From assembly GCF_012910705.2 (NCBI RefSeq), contig NZ_WTVG02000036.1, forward strand, positions 1 to 64,000: DNA of 64,000 bases, read 5' to 3'. Below the pieces are notes generated by a model. It saw only the letters and a program-made list of their open reading frames with translations, was not told the DNA's origin and did not search any database. The position numbers and the translations under genes were made by a program. Every line of letters starts with the position of its first letter. Within the stretch, counting starts at the first letter, position 1. The DNA is from Aromatoleum anaerobium. Its GTDB lineage: Bacteria > Pseudomonadota > Gammaproteobacteria > Burkholderiales > Rhodocyclaceae. Shown here piece by piece: positions 1-9,403 of the stretch.

Positions 1-2498
1 TTGATGCCGAGGCGCTTGGCGGTGCCCGCGTTGATGATCACGCCGGTGTGGCCGCGCACGTTCTGCGCGACTTCGCGCATCAGCGCGATCGAGACGTTGC
101 CGCCGGTGTGGTACTGCATGCTCTTGGTCGCGAGCAGCCACAGCGGGAAGTCGTCCGGGTTGGCGCCGGCATTTTTGAGCTGCTCGGTCCAGCGCCCGGG
201 CACGTCGTGCCACTCGGGCAGCGCCGTGTATTCGGAGAGCTGCGCGTCCCACCAGTGCATCTTCTGTTCGTGCAGCCGGTTGCCCAGTTCCCGGCCGATC
301 CGCAGCAACCGCTCCTGGTACGGCATCTCGTAGCGGAGATTGTGCTTCTCCATCGTCGGCGTGAGGTACCAGTCGAACTTCGACATCGGCACGGTGTAGA
401 AGCCGTGCTCCTTGAACCATTCGAGGTCGTGCGTCTCGGCCCCGTGCGACAGGCTCGCGGAAGACGCCTTGCAGATCGCGTCCCAGATCGCCTCGACGCC
501 ATGTTCCCGGCTTGGGTCGAGGGTATGGTCGTACTGCTCGCCTTTCAACGGCGCCCCGCCCCCGGCGCCGCGGTTGAGCGCCGTGTTGTAGCCTTCGAGC
601 AGCCCGGTGCGCTTGGCCAGTTCCGTGCTGATCCACGTGAAGTCGCGCGCCTCGCCCTGCGGCGCGACCGCGGGCTGGCGCAGCACGACGCCGCGGTGCT
701 CCCAGAACTGCTCGACGAACTTCGTGCCGCCGACCTTGATCATCTGCAGCGACTCGAGGTCGGTCGCCTCGGGCAGCAGCACGTCGGCCATCCAGTTGGT
801 CTCGTCCACCGTGTAGGCAAAGCACACCGTGAAGGGAAACGTCGCGATCGTGTCGACCAGCGTCGGCGTGTCCCAGAACGAGATCGCCGGGTTCGAGCGA
901 TAGACGAACCATACGTCGGGCAGCGTCGGCACCGGCATCGACCAGTCGCTGGGCACTTCGCGCAGGTGCATCCACGCCAGTTGCGTCGGGCCCAGCGCCT
1001 GGCTCCAGGCGCTGTTGCCGACGATCGGCACGAGCGTGCGGTGCGCGTTACGCCCCGTCGGCGTCGACACCCAGTGTTCCTTGTCGGTCGGGTTGAAGTT
1101 CTGCGCCATGAAGCCGTCTTCGCCGGCCTTGACGCTGACGTGGCGATCATCGTGCGGGCGGTTCAGCCGCACCGTCGTGCCGAGCGTGCCGCCGGGGTTC
1201 TCGAGCGCGCCGACGAGGGTCGCCAAGAGCGTGCGCGCCCAGCAGCATTCGAACGCGCCCCAGCCGTTGTTGACCGACTTGCCGAGCGTCACCGCGACCG
1301 GGCGCAGCGGCAAGGTGTGGCCATCGATGTCGATCGTCGCGCCGATCGACGCGGCTTCGAGGTATTCGTTGGCGATGCGCCGGATCGTCGCCGCCGGCAC
1401 GTCGCACACGCCTGCCGCCCATTCCGGGGTGTATTTCTTCATGTGCTCGACGAGCATCGTGTACGCGGTCTTGCCTTCGACCGTGCCCATTTCGCGACAC
1501 ACATCATCGGCGTCGACGCTCACGGCACCGGCCACGGGGAAGCATCCGGCCACCGCCGGCACTGCACCCGCCGTATCGAACGGCACGGCGCGCCCGCTCG
1601 CCTCGTCCCACAGCAGCGGTTTGCGTGTCGCCGCGTCGCGCAGGTACAGGCCATCGGGGCCGACGAGATACGGCGACGAGGTGCGATCACGCAGGAACGA
1701 CACGTCGAGCTTATCCAGACCCTGTTCGCACACCAGCACGTGGATCAGTGCGAACATGAACGCCGGGTCGGTCTTCGGCCGGATCGGCACCCATTCGGCC
1801 GAACACGCGCCGGTCACCGACAGATGCGGCTCGACCTGCACGCGCTTGTAGCCGCGCACGCGCGCCCCGGCGTGGCGCGTCACCGCACAGGGGCCGCCGG
1901 AGGCTTCAACGTTCGAGCCGATCGAGATCACGTAGTCGGCGAGCGGCGTGTCGGCCGCGACCGTGAACGCGCGGTGCCAGAACTCGCCGTACAGGTGCTC
2001 CGAATGCACGCACTTGACGCCCTGGCCCGAACCGAAGCTGAAGTCGATCGGCCCCCACGCCGAAAGAAAGGCCGGGAACGTACCCATGTACATCGCCGGC
2101 GTGCCGCCGTGGCCGAAGCTCGCCGCGAGCCGCGGCAGGCCGGCTTCGTCCGTCACCCCTTTCGCGCGCGTCGCGGTGAGTTTCGCGGCGACCAGATCGA
2201 GCGCCTCGTCCCACGACACCGGCACGAAGCCGGGATCCTCGTTGCGCCCCTTCTTCGGGTTCGTGCGCTTCATCGGCTGCAGCACGCGGTGCGGATTGTA
2301 GGTCTTTTGCACCAGCCCGTAGGCTTTCACGCACACCCGCCCGCGCGCCGGATGCACGTCCTCGGCGGCGAAGTTCGGCTCGATCTCGGTCGCCACGCCG
2401 TCGACGACTTTCACCGTCATGAAGTCCGGGCCGGCGACGCAGTTGTAGCAGTAGCTCGCGACCTTGGCGACCGACTGCGGCTTGGGGGCAAGCGTCAT
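1..2498 (-). CDS. padB: Molybdopterin oxidoreductase, phenylacetyl-CoA:acceptor oxidoreductase large subunit-like (3' end outside window)
   Basis: Reads on the minus strand from an ATG at 2498 to the left edge (832 codons) without a stop. It is a DMSO-reductase-family catalytic subunit, with an N-terminal iron-sulfur region (CYNC at residues 17-20, a later VCVK) followed by long molybdopterin-binding segments, for example ISIGSN. PadB of Thauera/Aromatoleum oxidises phenylacetyl-CoA to phenylglyoxylate without oxygen; the family is known, the substrate here is inferred from the adjacent fdhD and PaaX-type regulator and the aromatic setting. fdhD ends 13 bases before the start, so both are probably co-transcribed. 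Oddity: the third cysteine of the usual C-x2-C-x3-C motif is replaced by proline. No Tat signal is visible. Another formate-dehydrogenase-like oxidoreductase remains possible. Confidence 0.7.
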   Translation of the reverse strand, partial: MTLAPKPQSVAKVASYCYNCVAGPDFMTVKVVDGVATEIEPNFAAEDVHPARGRVCVKAYGLVQKTYNPHRVLQPMKRTNPKKGRNEDPGFVPVSWDEALDLVAAKLTATRAKGVTDEAGLPRLAASFGHGGTPAMYMGTFPAFLSAWGPIDFSFGSGQGVKCVHSEHLYGEFWHRAFTVAADTPLADYVISIGSNVEASGGPCAVTRHAGARVRGYKRVQVEPHLSVTGACSAEWVPIRPKTDPAFMFALIHVLVCEQGLDKLDVSFLRDRTSSPYLVGPDGLYLRDAATRKPLLWDEASGRAVPFDTAGAVPAVAGCFPVAGAVSVDADDVCREMGTVEGKTAYTMLVEHMKKYTPEWAAGVCDVPAATIRRIANEYLEAASIGATIDIDGHTLPLRPVAVTLGKSVNNGWGAFECCWARTLLATLVGALENPGGTLGTTVRLNRPHDDRHVSVKAGEDGFMAQNFNPTDKEHWVSTPTGRNAHRTLVPIVGNSAWSQALGPTQLAWMHLREVPSDWSMPVPTLPDVWFVYRSNPAISFWDTPTLVDTIATFPFTVCFAYTVDETNWMADVLLPEATDLESLQMIKVGGTKFVEQFWEHRGVVLRQPAVAPQGEARDFTWISTELAKRTGLLEGYNTALNRGAGGGAPLKGEQYDHTLDPSREHGVEAIWDAICKASSASLSHGAETHDLEWFKEHGFYTVPMSKFDWYLTPTMEKHNLRYEMPYQERLLRIGRELGNRLHEQKMHWWDAQLSEYTALPEWHDVPGRWTEQLKNAGANPDDFPLWLLATKSMQYHTGGNVSIALMREVAQNVRGHTGVIINAGTAKRLGI

Positions 2499-2511
2499 GG
2501 TGTTCCTCACC

Positions 2512-3348
2512 TCAATGAATGCGTTGCGGGTGCGAATACACGCTGTGGCGCGCGCCGCGTGCAAACCCGATCAATGTGACCCCGGCCGCTTCGGCCAGGC
2601 GCACCGCCATGCCGGTCGGCGCCGACACCGCGGCGACGACCGCGATGCCCACCGCGGCGGCCTTTTGCACGATCTCGTAGCTCGCGCGGCTCGTCATCAG
2701 CACGAAGCCCTCGTCAAAGGCGTCCCCGTGCGCGGCGACCGCGCCGATCAGCTTGTCGAGCGCGTTGTGCCGGCCGACGTCCTCGCGCACGAGCGCGACC
2801 GCGCCGTCCAGGCCGCACCATGCGGCCGCGTGCACTGCGCCGGTCAGGTGGAACAGGTGCTGCCGTGCGTGCAGTTCTGCCTGCGCGCGGGACAAGGCGC
2901 CGGTGTGCAGCACGCCGCGGCTTGCGTTAACCGTTCCCACGGGGCGAGCAACGATCTGGTTCAGGCTCTCGATGCCGCACAGCCCGCAGCCGGTGCGCCC
3001 GGCCATCGCGCGGCGGCGCTGGCGCAGCCCGGCGAACCGCTCGCCGGCGATGCGCATCTGCACTTCACAGCCTTGGGGATGTTCGACGACTTCGATGTCA
3101 TAGAGCTCGCACGCATCGGTGATGATGCCTTCGCTGAGGCTGAAACCGAGCGCGAAGTCTTCGAGGTCCTGGGGTGTGGTCATCATCACGGCGTGGGAAA
3201 AGCCGTTGTAGACGAGCGCGACAGGGACTTCTTCGGCAACCATGTCTTCTTCGCAGATCGCGCCGCCATCGACCCAACGCTCGACGTCGTATTGGCCATG
3301 AGCCACTGCCATGAAATCAGGACTGCGTCGCATCGTCCACCTCATCAA
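2512..3348 (-). CDS. fdhD: FdhD, sulfurtransferase for molybdoenzyme maturation
   Basis: A 278-residue FdhD-family protein. The family transfers sulfur from a cysteine desulfurase to the molybdenum cofactor of formate-dehydrogenase-type enzymes. The hallmark CGLCG motif is present near residue 120, with the conserved VREDVGRHNALDK segment further on. It lies 13 bases upstream of the padB-like gene on the same strand, which suggests it is dedicated to sulfurating that enzyme's cofactor. The start could be any of the methionines at 3348, 3345 or 3333; the first is used here. Family assignment is secure; the client enzyme is inferred from adjacency. Confidence 0.92.
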   Translation of the reverse strand: MMRWTMRRSPDFMAVAHGQYDVERWVDGGAICEEDMVAEEVPVALVYNGFSHAVMMTTPQDLEDFALGFSLSEGIITDACELYDIEVVEHPQGCEVQMRIAGERFAGLRQRRRAMAGRTGCGLCGIESLNQIVARPVGTVNASRGVLHTGALSRAQAELHARQHLFHLTGAVHAAAWCGLDGAVALVREDVGRHNALDKLIGAVAAHGDAFDEGFVLMTSRASYEIVQKAAAVGIAVVAAVSAPTGMAVRLAEAAGVTLIGFARGARHSVYSHPQRIH

Positions 3349-3402
3349 CCGCTATCGCCAGGCCCTCGGACATCCGTCGGACCAACCACCGCTTCTGAAA
3401 GT

Positions 3403-3418
3403 CACGATACGAATCGTG
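3403..3418. promoter_or_regulatory. Inverted repeat in fdhD-padB / paaX-like intergenic region
   Basis: CACGAT-ACGA-ATCGTG, perfect 6-base arms around a 4-base spacer, lies 55 bases before fdhD in the divergent region between fdhD-padB and the PaaX-type regulator. It is a candidate operator for that regulator. The assignment is inferred from position only, since it does not match the E. coli PaaX site. Confidence 0.4.
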
Positions 3419-3470
3419 CTCAACTTAGTCAATAGTTTTGTATCACGTTAGCAGCAATTGTCGAGGATGG

Positions 3471-3484
3471 TTGACCTAGATCAA
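3471..3484. promoter_or_regulatory. FNR/CRP-type box (one mismatch)
   Basis: TTGACCTAGATCAA differs from the FNR consensus TTGAT-N4-ATCAA at one position. It sits between the divergent fdhD-padB operon and the PaaX-type regulator gene, 123 bases before the fdhD start. Control by an FNR-type activator would suit an enzyme used only without oxygen. Confidence 0.5.
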
Positions 3485-3632
3485 ACAGAGCCGGAGGGCG
3501 AAGCTCGGGCGGCGCTGATGCGCGGCGCGCGAACCCTCCGCGCCGGTTTCTGGAATGTGCATCCAGGCGCTAGAATCGATCCGCATCAAAGGCGCCGCGA
3601 GCCCCCACCCTACGGAAGACGTCATCAAAACA

Positions 3633-4589
3633 ATGAAGAGCCGATTCATCGCGCAGTGGATCAACGACTACCTGGCCGAGCGCCGCGTACGCGCGAACTC
3701 CCTGATCATCACCATCTACGGAGACTTCATCGCCCCGCACGGCGGGACGGTGTGGCTCGGCAGTTTCATACGGCTGGTCGAGCCTCTCGGCCTGAACGAG
3801 AGGATGGTCCGCACCAGCGTCTATCGCCTGTCGCAGGACAAGTGGCTGGTTTCCGAGCAGATCGGGCGCAACAGCTATTACAGCCTCACCGCCTCCGGGC
3901 GGCGGCGGTTCGAACATGCCTACCGCCGGATCTACGACGCGCGGCAGCTACCGTGGAATGGCGAATGGCAGATCGTGATCCTGCCCTCGACGCTGGCCGC
4001 ACCGCAGCGGGACGCGCTGCGCAAGGAACTGTCGTGGGCGGGCTACGGCACGATCGCTCCGGGCGTGCTTGCGCACCCATCGGCGGATACCGAAACCCTG
4101 CTGGAAATCCTGCAGGAGACCGGCACCCACGACAAGGTCGTGCCGATGACCGCCAACAATCTGGGCGCGCTGTCGAACCGCCCGCTGCAGGATCTGGCGC
4201 GCGAATGCTGGAACCTGGAGGCAATCGGGGCAACCTACCGCGAGTTCGCAGACCGGCTGCGCCCGGTGCTGCGGGCGCTGCGCACCGCTCGCGACCTGGA
4301 TCCGGAACAATGCTTCCTCGTGCAGACCCTGACGATGCACGATTTTCGTCGCGCCCTGCTGCACGATCCGCTCCTCCCCGATCAACTGATGCCTGTCGAC
4401 TGGAGCGGCTCGGTGGCCCGCGAAGTGTGCCGCGACATCTATCGCATCACGTACCGCCTCGCCCAGCAGCACCTGATGGCGACGTGCAGGACGCCGAATG
4501 GCCCGCTGCCGCCCGCCGCGCCGTATTTCTACGAACGTTTCGGCGGCCTCGAAGACACTACGCACCGGGAAGCGGCGGAGCAGCGGTAG
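3633..4589 (+). CDS. PaaX-family transcriptional regulator
   Basis: A 318-residue protein of the PaaX family, whose E. coli member is the phenylacetyl-CoA-responsive repressor (about 310 residues). The N-terminal winged helix spans roughly residues 20-95 (VRTSVYRLSQDKWLV), followed by the PaaX central and C-terminal domains. The ATG at 3633 is preferred because homology begins there, although an in-frame start at 3555 exists. It is divergent from fdhD-padB with a 284-base intergenic region carrying an inverted repeat and an FNR-like box, so it probably controls that operon in response to an aryl-CoA thioester (inference). A hairpin terminator follows at 4667. Confidence 0.85.
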   Translation: MKSRFIAQWINDYLAERRVRANSLIITIYGDFIAPHGGTVWLGSFIRLVEPLGLNERMVRTSVYRLSQDKWLVSEQIGRNSYYSLTASGRRRFEHAYRRIYDARQLPWNGEWQIVILPSTLAAPQRDALRKELSWAGYGTIAPGVLAHPSADTETLLEILQETGTHDKVVPMTANNLGALSNRPLQDLARECWNLEAIGATYREFADRLRPVLRALRTARDLDPEQCFLVQTLTMHDFRRALLHDPLLPDQLMPVDWSGSVAREVCRDIYRITYRLAQQHLMATCRTPNGPLPPAAPYFYERFGGLEDTTHREAAEQR

Positions 4590-4666
4590 CGCAGAAACCC
4601 GCCTTTGCTGACTGCTGGCCTGGAAACCGTTCCTGATCAATCAATCCACAACGCGTTCTTGATACA

Positions 4667-4690
4667 CAAAAAGCGCTTTCGCGCTTTTTG
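4667..4690. terminator. Bidirectional intrinsic terminator
   Basis: A perfect 10-base stem (CAAAAAGCGC / GCGCTTTTTG) with loop TTTC and T-rich flanks on both strands. It lies between the convergent PaaX-family gene and the ferredoxin gene and can serve both. Confidence 0.85.
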
Positions 4691-4757
4691 TTTGTATCCC
4701 GTCACGCTCTTCTGTCCGCAGTTGCACTGCAATGGCCGGGTAGGCCGGGAAGAGACG

Positions 4758-5132
<375 letters not shown>

Positions 5133-5203
5133 TCAACGCGACGCCGATCTACGGTAGCATTCGAGCCTGGAACCCAAGTAGCGTCTGTGACGCCAAGCCC
5201 GGA

Positions 5204-5671
5204 ATGGACATGACAAGAAAGAAGACATCCGCAGACAAAGGCCTCGATTTCGGCATTCTGCCCAGCCTGGCCGGCTATCAGCTGCGACTTGCGCAGATCG
5301 CGATCTTTCGCGATTTCGCCGCTGCGCTTGGCGAGTTCGACGTCACGCCCGGACTGTTCGGCGTCATCGTCATCATCGACGCGAACCCCGGCCTGAAGCA
5401 GAGCGAGCTTGCCCGCGCAGCGCACCTCGACCGCTCGACGGTGGTTTCGGTGATCGACAATCTCGAACGCCGCGGCCTCGTCGAACGACGGCCGGCCGAC
5501 AACGACCGTCGCTCGAACGCGCTGGTGCTCACCCCGGACGGAGTCGCACTGCTGAAAAAGCTCAAGCGACGCGTCGGCGAACACGAGAAACGGCTGGTCG
5601 AGCACCTGTCCGAAGAGGAGCGCGCCACGCTGGTGACGCTGCTGCAGAAGATCTTCCCGGAACAGCGTTAA
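5204..5671 (+). CDS. MarR-family transcriptional regulator
   Basis: A 155-residue MarR-type winged-helix repressor. The recognition region is QSELARAAHLDRSTVVSVID with the wing around RRPADNDRRSNALVLT, both textbook for the family. MarR proteins bind 16-20 base palindromes and usually release DNA on binding an aromatic ligand. It is divergent from the ferredoxin gene, with a palindrome at 5102 between them. The same palindrome lies on the promoter of the aldehyde oxidoreductase at 34.8 kb, so the likely regulon is marR, ferredoxin and that enzyme (inference). The start could be 5204 or the methionine two codons on. It is convergent with the aldehyde dehydrogenase gene. Confidence 0.9.
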   Translation: MDMTRKKTSADKGLDFGILPSLAGYQLRLAQIAIFRDFAAALGEFDVTPGLFGVIVIIDANPGLKQSELARAAHLDRSTVVSVIDNLERRGLVERRPADNDRRSNALVLTPDGVALLKKLKRRVGEHEKRLVEHLSEEERATLVTLLQKIFPEQR

Positions 5672-5750
5672 CCCCACGCGCCGCCCCACGGGCGCAACGA
5701 ATTCAGCCCCCGCACTGCCCATCGGGGCGCAGCGCGGGGACCGGGCCGCA

Positions 5751-7193
5751 TCAGAACGGGAACTGCCGCTGCCCCAGTTGCACGGTGATCCACTTGAGCT
5801 CGGTCATCTCGTCCATCGAGTGATGCCCGCCCTCGCGGCCGAAGCCGCTGTCCTTGACGCCGCCGAACGGCACGTGCGGTTCGTCCATGATCGAAGAGTC
5901 GTTGATGTGCACCATCCCCGCCTCGAGCCGCAGCGACAGGTCGAACGCTTTTTGCAGGTCATTCGTGATCAGGCCCGACGAGAGCCCGTAGCACGAGTCG
6001 TTCGCGAGCGCGAGCGCCGCCTCGCTGTCCGCGGCGCGGATCACCGACACCACCGGGCCGAAGCTCTCTTCGCTGAACACCAGCATGTCTGGCGTCACGC
6101 CGGCGAGGATCGTCGGCTGGTAGAAAGCACCGTCGCTTTTTCCTCCGGTGAGCAGCTTCGCACCTTTCGCGACCGCGTCGACGACGTGAGCGTCGAGCAC
6201 GCGGCACTGCTTGCGGTCGATCAGCGGGCCGATCACGGTCTGCGGGTCGTGCGGGTCGCCGACCTGAAAGCCCTTGATCTTGGTGGTCAGCTTGTCGCAG
6301 AACGTGTCGAAGATCGGCGCCTCGACGATCAGGCGCGAGTTCGCCATGCACACCTGGCCCTGGTGCAGGAAGATGCCGAACGCGGCGGCATTGACCGCGT
6401 AATCGACGTCGGCGTCCTTGAGCACGATCAGCGGACTCTTGCCGCCGAGTTCCAGCGTGATGCGCTTGAAGTGCTTGCCGGCCTCGGTCGACAGCTCCCG
6501 CCCCACTTCAGTCGAGCCGGTAAAGGTGATCATGCGGATGCGCGGGTCGGCGACGAAAGTGTTGCCGAGCACTGAACCTTGCACCGGCACGACGTTCAGC
6601 ACGCCTTTCGGCAGGCCGGCGGCCGCGAAGATTTCGGCGATCTTGAGCCCCGTGACCGGCGTGTAGGTTGCAGGCTTCAGGATGAAAGTGTTGCCGGCGG
6701 CGAGCGCGAGCGCGACTTTCTTCGTCGCGAGGAGAAACGGGAAGTTGAACGGCGCGATGCCGGCGATCACCCCCAGCGGCCGGCGCACGCTCATCGAGAA
6801 CACGCCGGGACTGTCGGACGGCATCGTCTCGCCGGTGATGCGTCGGCATTCTCCCGCGGCGCTGCGCAGCAGGTTCACGACGAACGAGGCCTCGAACATC
6901 GCCTTGCCGAAGGTCGAACCCGCTTCGTCGATCAGCACCTCGGCGACTTCCGGGATGCGCTTTTCGAGCACGTCGGCAGCACGCAGCAGAATCGCCTCGC
7001 GCTCGTTCGCGAGCGTGCCGCCCCAGCTTTCACGCGCGCGGTACGCCGCGGCGATCGCGCGCTCCAGATCCTCTGCGGAAGCCTGGTGCACGCGCCCGAA
7101 CACTTCTCCCGTCGCCGGATTGAGGTCGTCGAGGATCGTGCCCGACGACGACTCCGCCCATTCGCCATCAATGAAGAGCTTGTATTCCTTCAT
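5751..7193 (-). CDS. Aldehyde dehydrogenase, probable 4-hydroxybenzaldehyde dehydrogenase
   Basis: A 480-residue NAD(P)-dependent aldehyde dehydrogenase. Visible motifs are LELGGKSP with the general-base glutamate, GQVCMAN with the catalytic cysteine, the cofactor region FTGSTEVGR, and a C-terminal PFGGVKDSGFGREGG. The ATG at 7193 follows AGGAGG at good spacing, 11 bases after the pchF stop, making it the last gene of the pch operon. In p-cresol pathways this enzyme converts the 4-hydroxybenzaldehyde released by PchCF to 4-hydroxybenzoate; substrate is inferred from the operon. A second aldehyde dehydrogenase of related class sits at 20.2 kb beside the duplicated pchC. Confidence 0.9.
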   Translation of the reverse strand: MKEYKLFIDGEWAESSSGTILDDLNPATGEVFGRVHQASAEDLERAIAAAYRARESWGGTLANEREAILLRAADVLEKRIPEVAEVLIDEAGSTFGKAMFEASFVVNLLRSAAGECRRITGETMPSDSPGVFSMSVRRPLGVIAGIAPFNFPFLLATKKVALALAAGNTFILKPATYTPVTGLKIAEIFAAAGLPKGVLNVVPVQGSVLGNTFVADPRIRMITFTGSTEVGRELSTEAGKHFKRITLELGGKSPLIVLKDADVDYAVNAAAFGIFLHQGQVCMANSRLIVEAPIFDTFCDKLTTKIKGFQVGDPHDPQTVIGPLIDRKQCRVLDAHVVDAVAKGAKLLTGGKSDGAFYQPTILAGVTPDMLVFSEESFGPVVSVIRAADSEAALALANDSCYGLSSGLITNDLQKAFDLSLRLEAGMVHINDSSIMDEPHVPFGGVKDSGFGREGGHHSMDEMTELKWITVQLGQRQFPF

Positions 7194-7204
7194 GAGTGAC
7201 CTCC

Positions 7205-8752
7205 TCACAGACTGATGCCGCACCGGCCCGGCGCGATGATGTTGTTCGGATCGAGCGCCTTCTTCAGGCGCTTCTCGATGTCGCGCTTGACCGGCCCGTA
7301 AGTCGCCGCGACCTTCTCGGCGAACGCGGTGCTCGCGCGGTACATGCCGTAGCCTTCCTTCGCGAAGGTGTGCAGCAGCTCGTCGTAGCACGCGTACGCG
7401 TTCTTCTGCTGCGTCTCGTCCGAACGGTCGTAGAGGAGGTCGATGACGTGATGCATGTCGCGCCAGCCGACGATGAATTCACCGACGTAGTCGAAGCCGT
7501 ACTTGCCGAGGATCTCCTTCGCCATCTTCATCTGCTTGAGCGTCTCGGAGCCTTTCGCCTGCGACACCGGCGCGAACCAGATCGAGCCGCCGCCGCCGCG
7601 CCAGTTGTAGAGCCCGAACTCGCCAAGGTTGGGCTTGCCCTTCATCAGGTCGAAGCGGTATTCGAGCGCCTTGCTGCCGCGCGAAGCTTCCTCGGTGATG
7701 ATCTTGCCGCCGGTGGCGGCCGCGACCGCCTCGATGATCTTCCAGTTCGCGTCGTTGGTTTCCTTGGTGCCGTAGAGGCCCGCGTACACGTTCCACGCGC
7801 CGATGTTGTGATCGGCCTGGATCTTCAGCACCGCGTCGTCGGAAATCGCGCCCGGCCCGGTAACGTAGTCGGTGCGCTTGACCGGGGTGCACGGCGCCTC
7901 CCACAGCGTATGGGCGATCACCACCGCGTTCGGAATCACCATCGCGATACGCAGCGGGCGCAACGCATCGACGATCTTCGTGATGTCGGTTTCGTTCGGA
8001 TACTGGATGCAGAACGGGCGGAAGTCGGGCGGCGCCGGCATCAGCCACATCCCCATCTTCGTGACGATGCCGTAGTTCGACTGCGTGAAGATGCCGTCGA
8101 GCGTCGGTCCGTAGCCCCACTTGAACACCTGCCAGGTGTTGGAATTTTCCATCGCGCCCATGCCGGTGCGCAGTACGTCCCCGTTCGCGAGCACCACTTC
8201 CATGCCGCACGAGAACATGAAATGTTCGCCATACGGCGTGTAGCCGACGCCGCGATCGACCATGTTGCCGACCGGGCCGGCAATCGCCGACGGCGCGGGG
8301 CACGAGAACCACAGCGGCAGGTTGTGTTCCTGCAGGTAGTCGTAGAGCTGCTGGTAGGTCACGCCAGGTTCAACGAGCGCGGTGCACAACTCCGCATCGA
8401 CCTCGATGATGCGGTTCATGCGCTTCAGATCCATGACGATCTGGCCGCGCTCGACGGGTGCGGCCGAACCGTAGCCGATGTTCTTGCCGGTCGAGATCGG
8501 ATAGACCGGCACGCGGTACTTGTTCGCAACCTTCATGATTTTCCGGATCTGCTCGACGCCGTCGGGCATGACCGCCGCGGATGGGGCGTGCTGCGCGTCG
8601 GGCACCGGAATCATGATCTTGCTGTACGGCGCGAGCGGCTCCTCATCGACGAGCACGTACTCGGCGCCGACGATGGCGCGGATCTCCCGCATCGCCTTGT
8701 CGAAATCGCCCACCGTCACGCCTTTCGGCAATGCCCTTTTGTTTGAACTCAT
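7205..8752 (-). CDS. pchF: 4-cresol dehydrogenase (hydroxylating) flavoprotein subunit
   Basis: A 515-residue flavoprotein of the vanillyl-alcohol oxidase/p-cresol methylhydroxylase family. The FAD-binding PCMH fold covers about residues 55-275 (VYPISTGKNIGYG, PVGNMVDRGVGYTP). The C-terminal half carries the substrate and covalent-flavin region (LYNWRGGGGSIWFAPV) and ends with the typical ALDPNNIIAPGRCG. It oxidises p-cresol via a quinone methide to 4-hydroxybenzyl alcohol and the aldehyde, passing electrons to PchC in the periplasm. No signal peptide is visible, as known for the family, so export must rely on partners. The start overlaps the stop of the pchX-like gene (ATGA), implying translational coupling. 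4-Ethylphenol is an alternative substrate. Confidence 0.93.
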   Translation of the reverse strand: MSSNKRALPKGVTVGDFDKAMREIRAIVGAEYVLVDEEPLAPYSKIMIPVPDAQHAPSAAVMPDGVEQIRKIMKVANKYRVPVYPISTGKNIGYGSAAPVERGQIVMDLKRMNRIIEVDAELCTALVEPGVTYQQLYDYLQEHNLPLWFSCPAPSAIAGPVGNMVDRGVGYTPYGEHFMFSCGMEVVLANGDVLRTGMGAMENSNTWQVFKWGYGPTLDGIFTQSNYGIVTKMGMWLMPAPPDFRPFCIQYPNETDITKIVDALRPLRIAMVIPNAVVIAHTLWEAPCTPVKRTDYVTGPGAISDDAVLKIQADHNIGAWNVYAGLYGTKETNDANWKIIEAVAAATGGKIITEEASRGSKALEYRFDLMKGKPNLGEFGLYNWRGGGGSIWFAPVSQAKGSETLKQMKMAKEILGKYGFDYVGEFIVGWRDMHHVIDLLYDRSDETQQKNAYACYDELLHTFAKEGYGMYRASTAFAEKVAATYGPVKRDIEKRLKKALDPNNIIAPGRCGISL

Positions 8753-9396
8753 GCTGCTGTCTCCCTGGATGTATGACGCCGTCCGATGCTCGAGGTGTTG
8801 ATGACGAAGGATACGAGGCTCGCCGCGGAAGCGTCGTTCGCAAGTGCGAATCCGTCTTTGGCAACCGCTGTCGGGCTGCCCGAGCTGGCGCGTCCACGGC
8901 CGACCGCCTGCGCGTACAGGTGCCCGATGCGGTCTGCCGGCGACGCGACGCCATCCGACCAGACGAGGTTCGATTCGAGGCCGGCAACGGTGCAGCAGTT
9001 ACGGACATCTCGTGCTGACACCCTGTGGTGCGTCTGAATCACGCACGCCGCCCCGCGCGAAGCCGCGAGTTGCTGGACGATCACCGCGGAGGCATCGTCC
9101 ATGACCCCGATCAGGTGCCCGTTCCGCGCGCCGTCGAGGATTGCCATGACGCTCGCGAAGCGACCAAGCTCGTCGCCGTGCGGCGCAAGCCGGGCAACGC
9201 GCATGCCTGCCGCATCCAGGCTGCCGCCGATCCGCCCGGCGAGCGCCGCCGCAAAGGGCAGATCGACCTGGCGGACAATTGTCACCGCGGCCCCCGCAGC
9301 GACACCGGCAGGCGTCGCTGCCGCGAGCGCCCCGAGCGGCACTCCCACCAGCGCTCCGCCCCCCACCATTCCCTTGAGGAAATCACGTCGTTCCAT
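8749..9396 (-). CDS. PchX-like Tat-signal protein of unknown function
   Basis: A 215-residue protein whose N-terminus is a twin-arginine signal (ERRDFLKGMVGGGALVG) followed by an Ala-rich cleavage region, so it is exported folded. No catalytic motif is recognised; it contains several cysteines in the middle part (RNCCTV) and no CxxCH. It sits between pchC and pchF, the place held by pchX of unknown function in Pseudomonas p-cresol operons, and overlaps pchF by four bases. Since PchF lacks a signal peptide, a role in hitch-hiker export or FAD/subunit assembly is plausible (inference). The ATG at 9396 is used; the first 13 codons recur as a remnant near 21.75 kb. Confidence 0.75.
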   Translation of the reverse strand: MERRDFLKGMVGGGALVGVPLGALAAATPAGVAAGAAVTIVRQVDLPFAAALAGRIGGSLDAAGMRVARLAPHGDELGRFASVMAILDGARNGHLIGVMDDASAVIVQQLAASRGAACVIQTHHRVSARDVRNCCTVAGLESNLVWSDGVASPADRIGHLYAQAVGRGRASSGSPTAVAKDGFALANDASAASLVSFVINTSSIGRRHTSRETAA

Positions 9397-9403
9397 CACG
9401 CGC

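Noticed and set aside
48-2579. Very long open frame on the plus strand
   Set aside because: Arg/His/Val-rich translation typical of the antisense of a high-GC gene; the minus strand encodes the molybdoenzyme with clear motifs.
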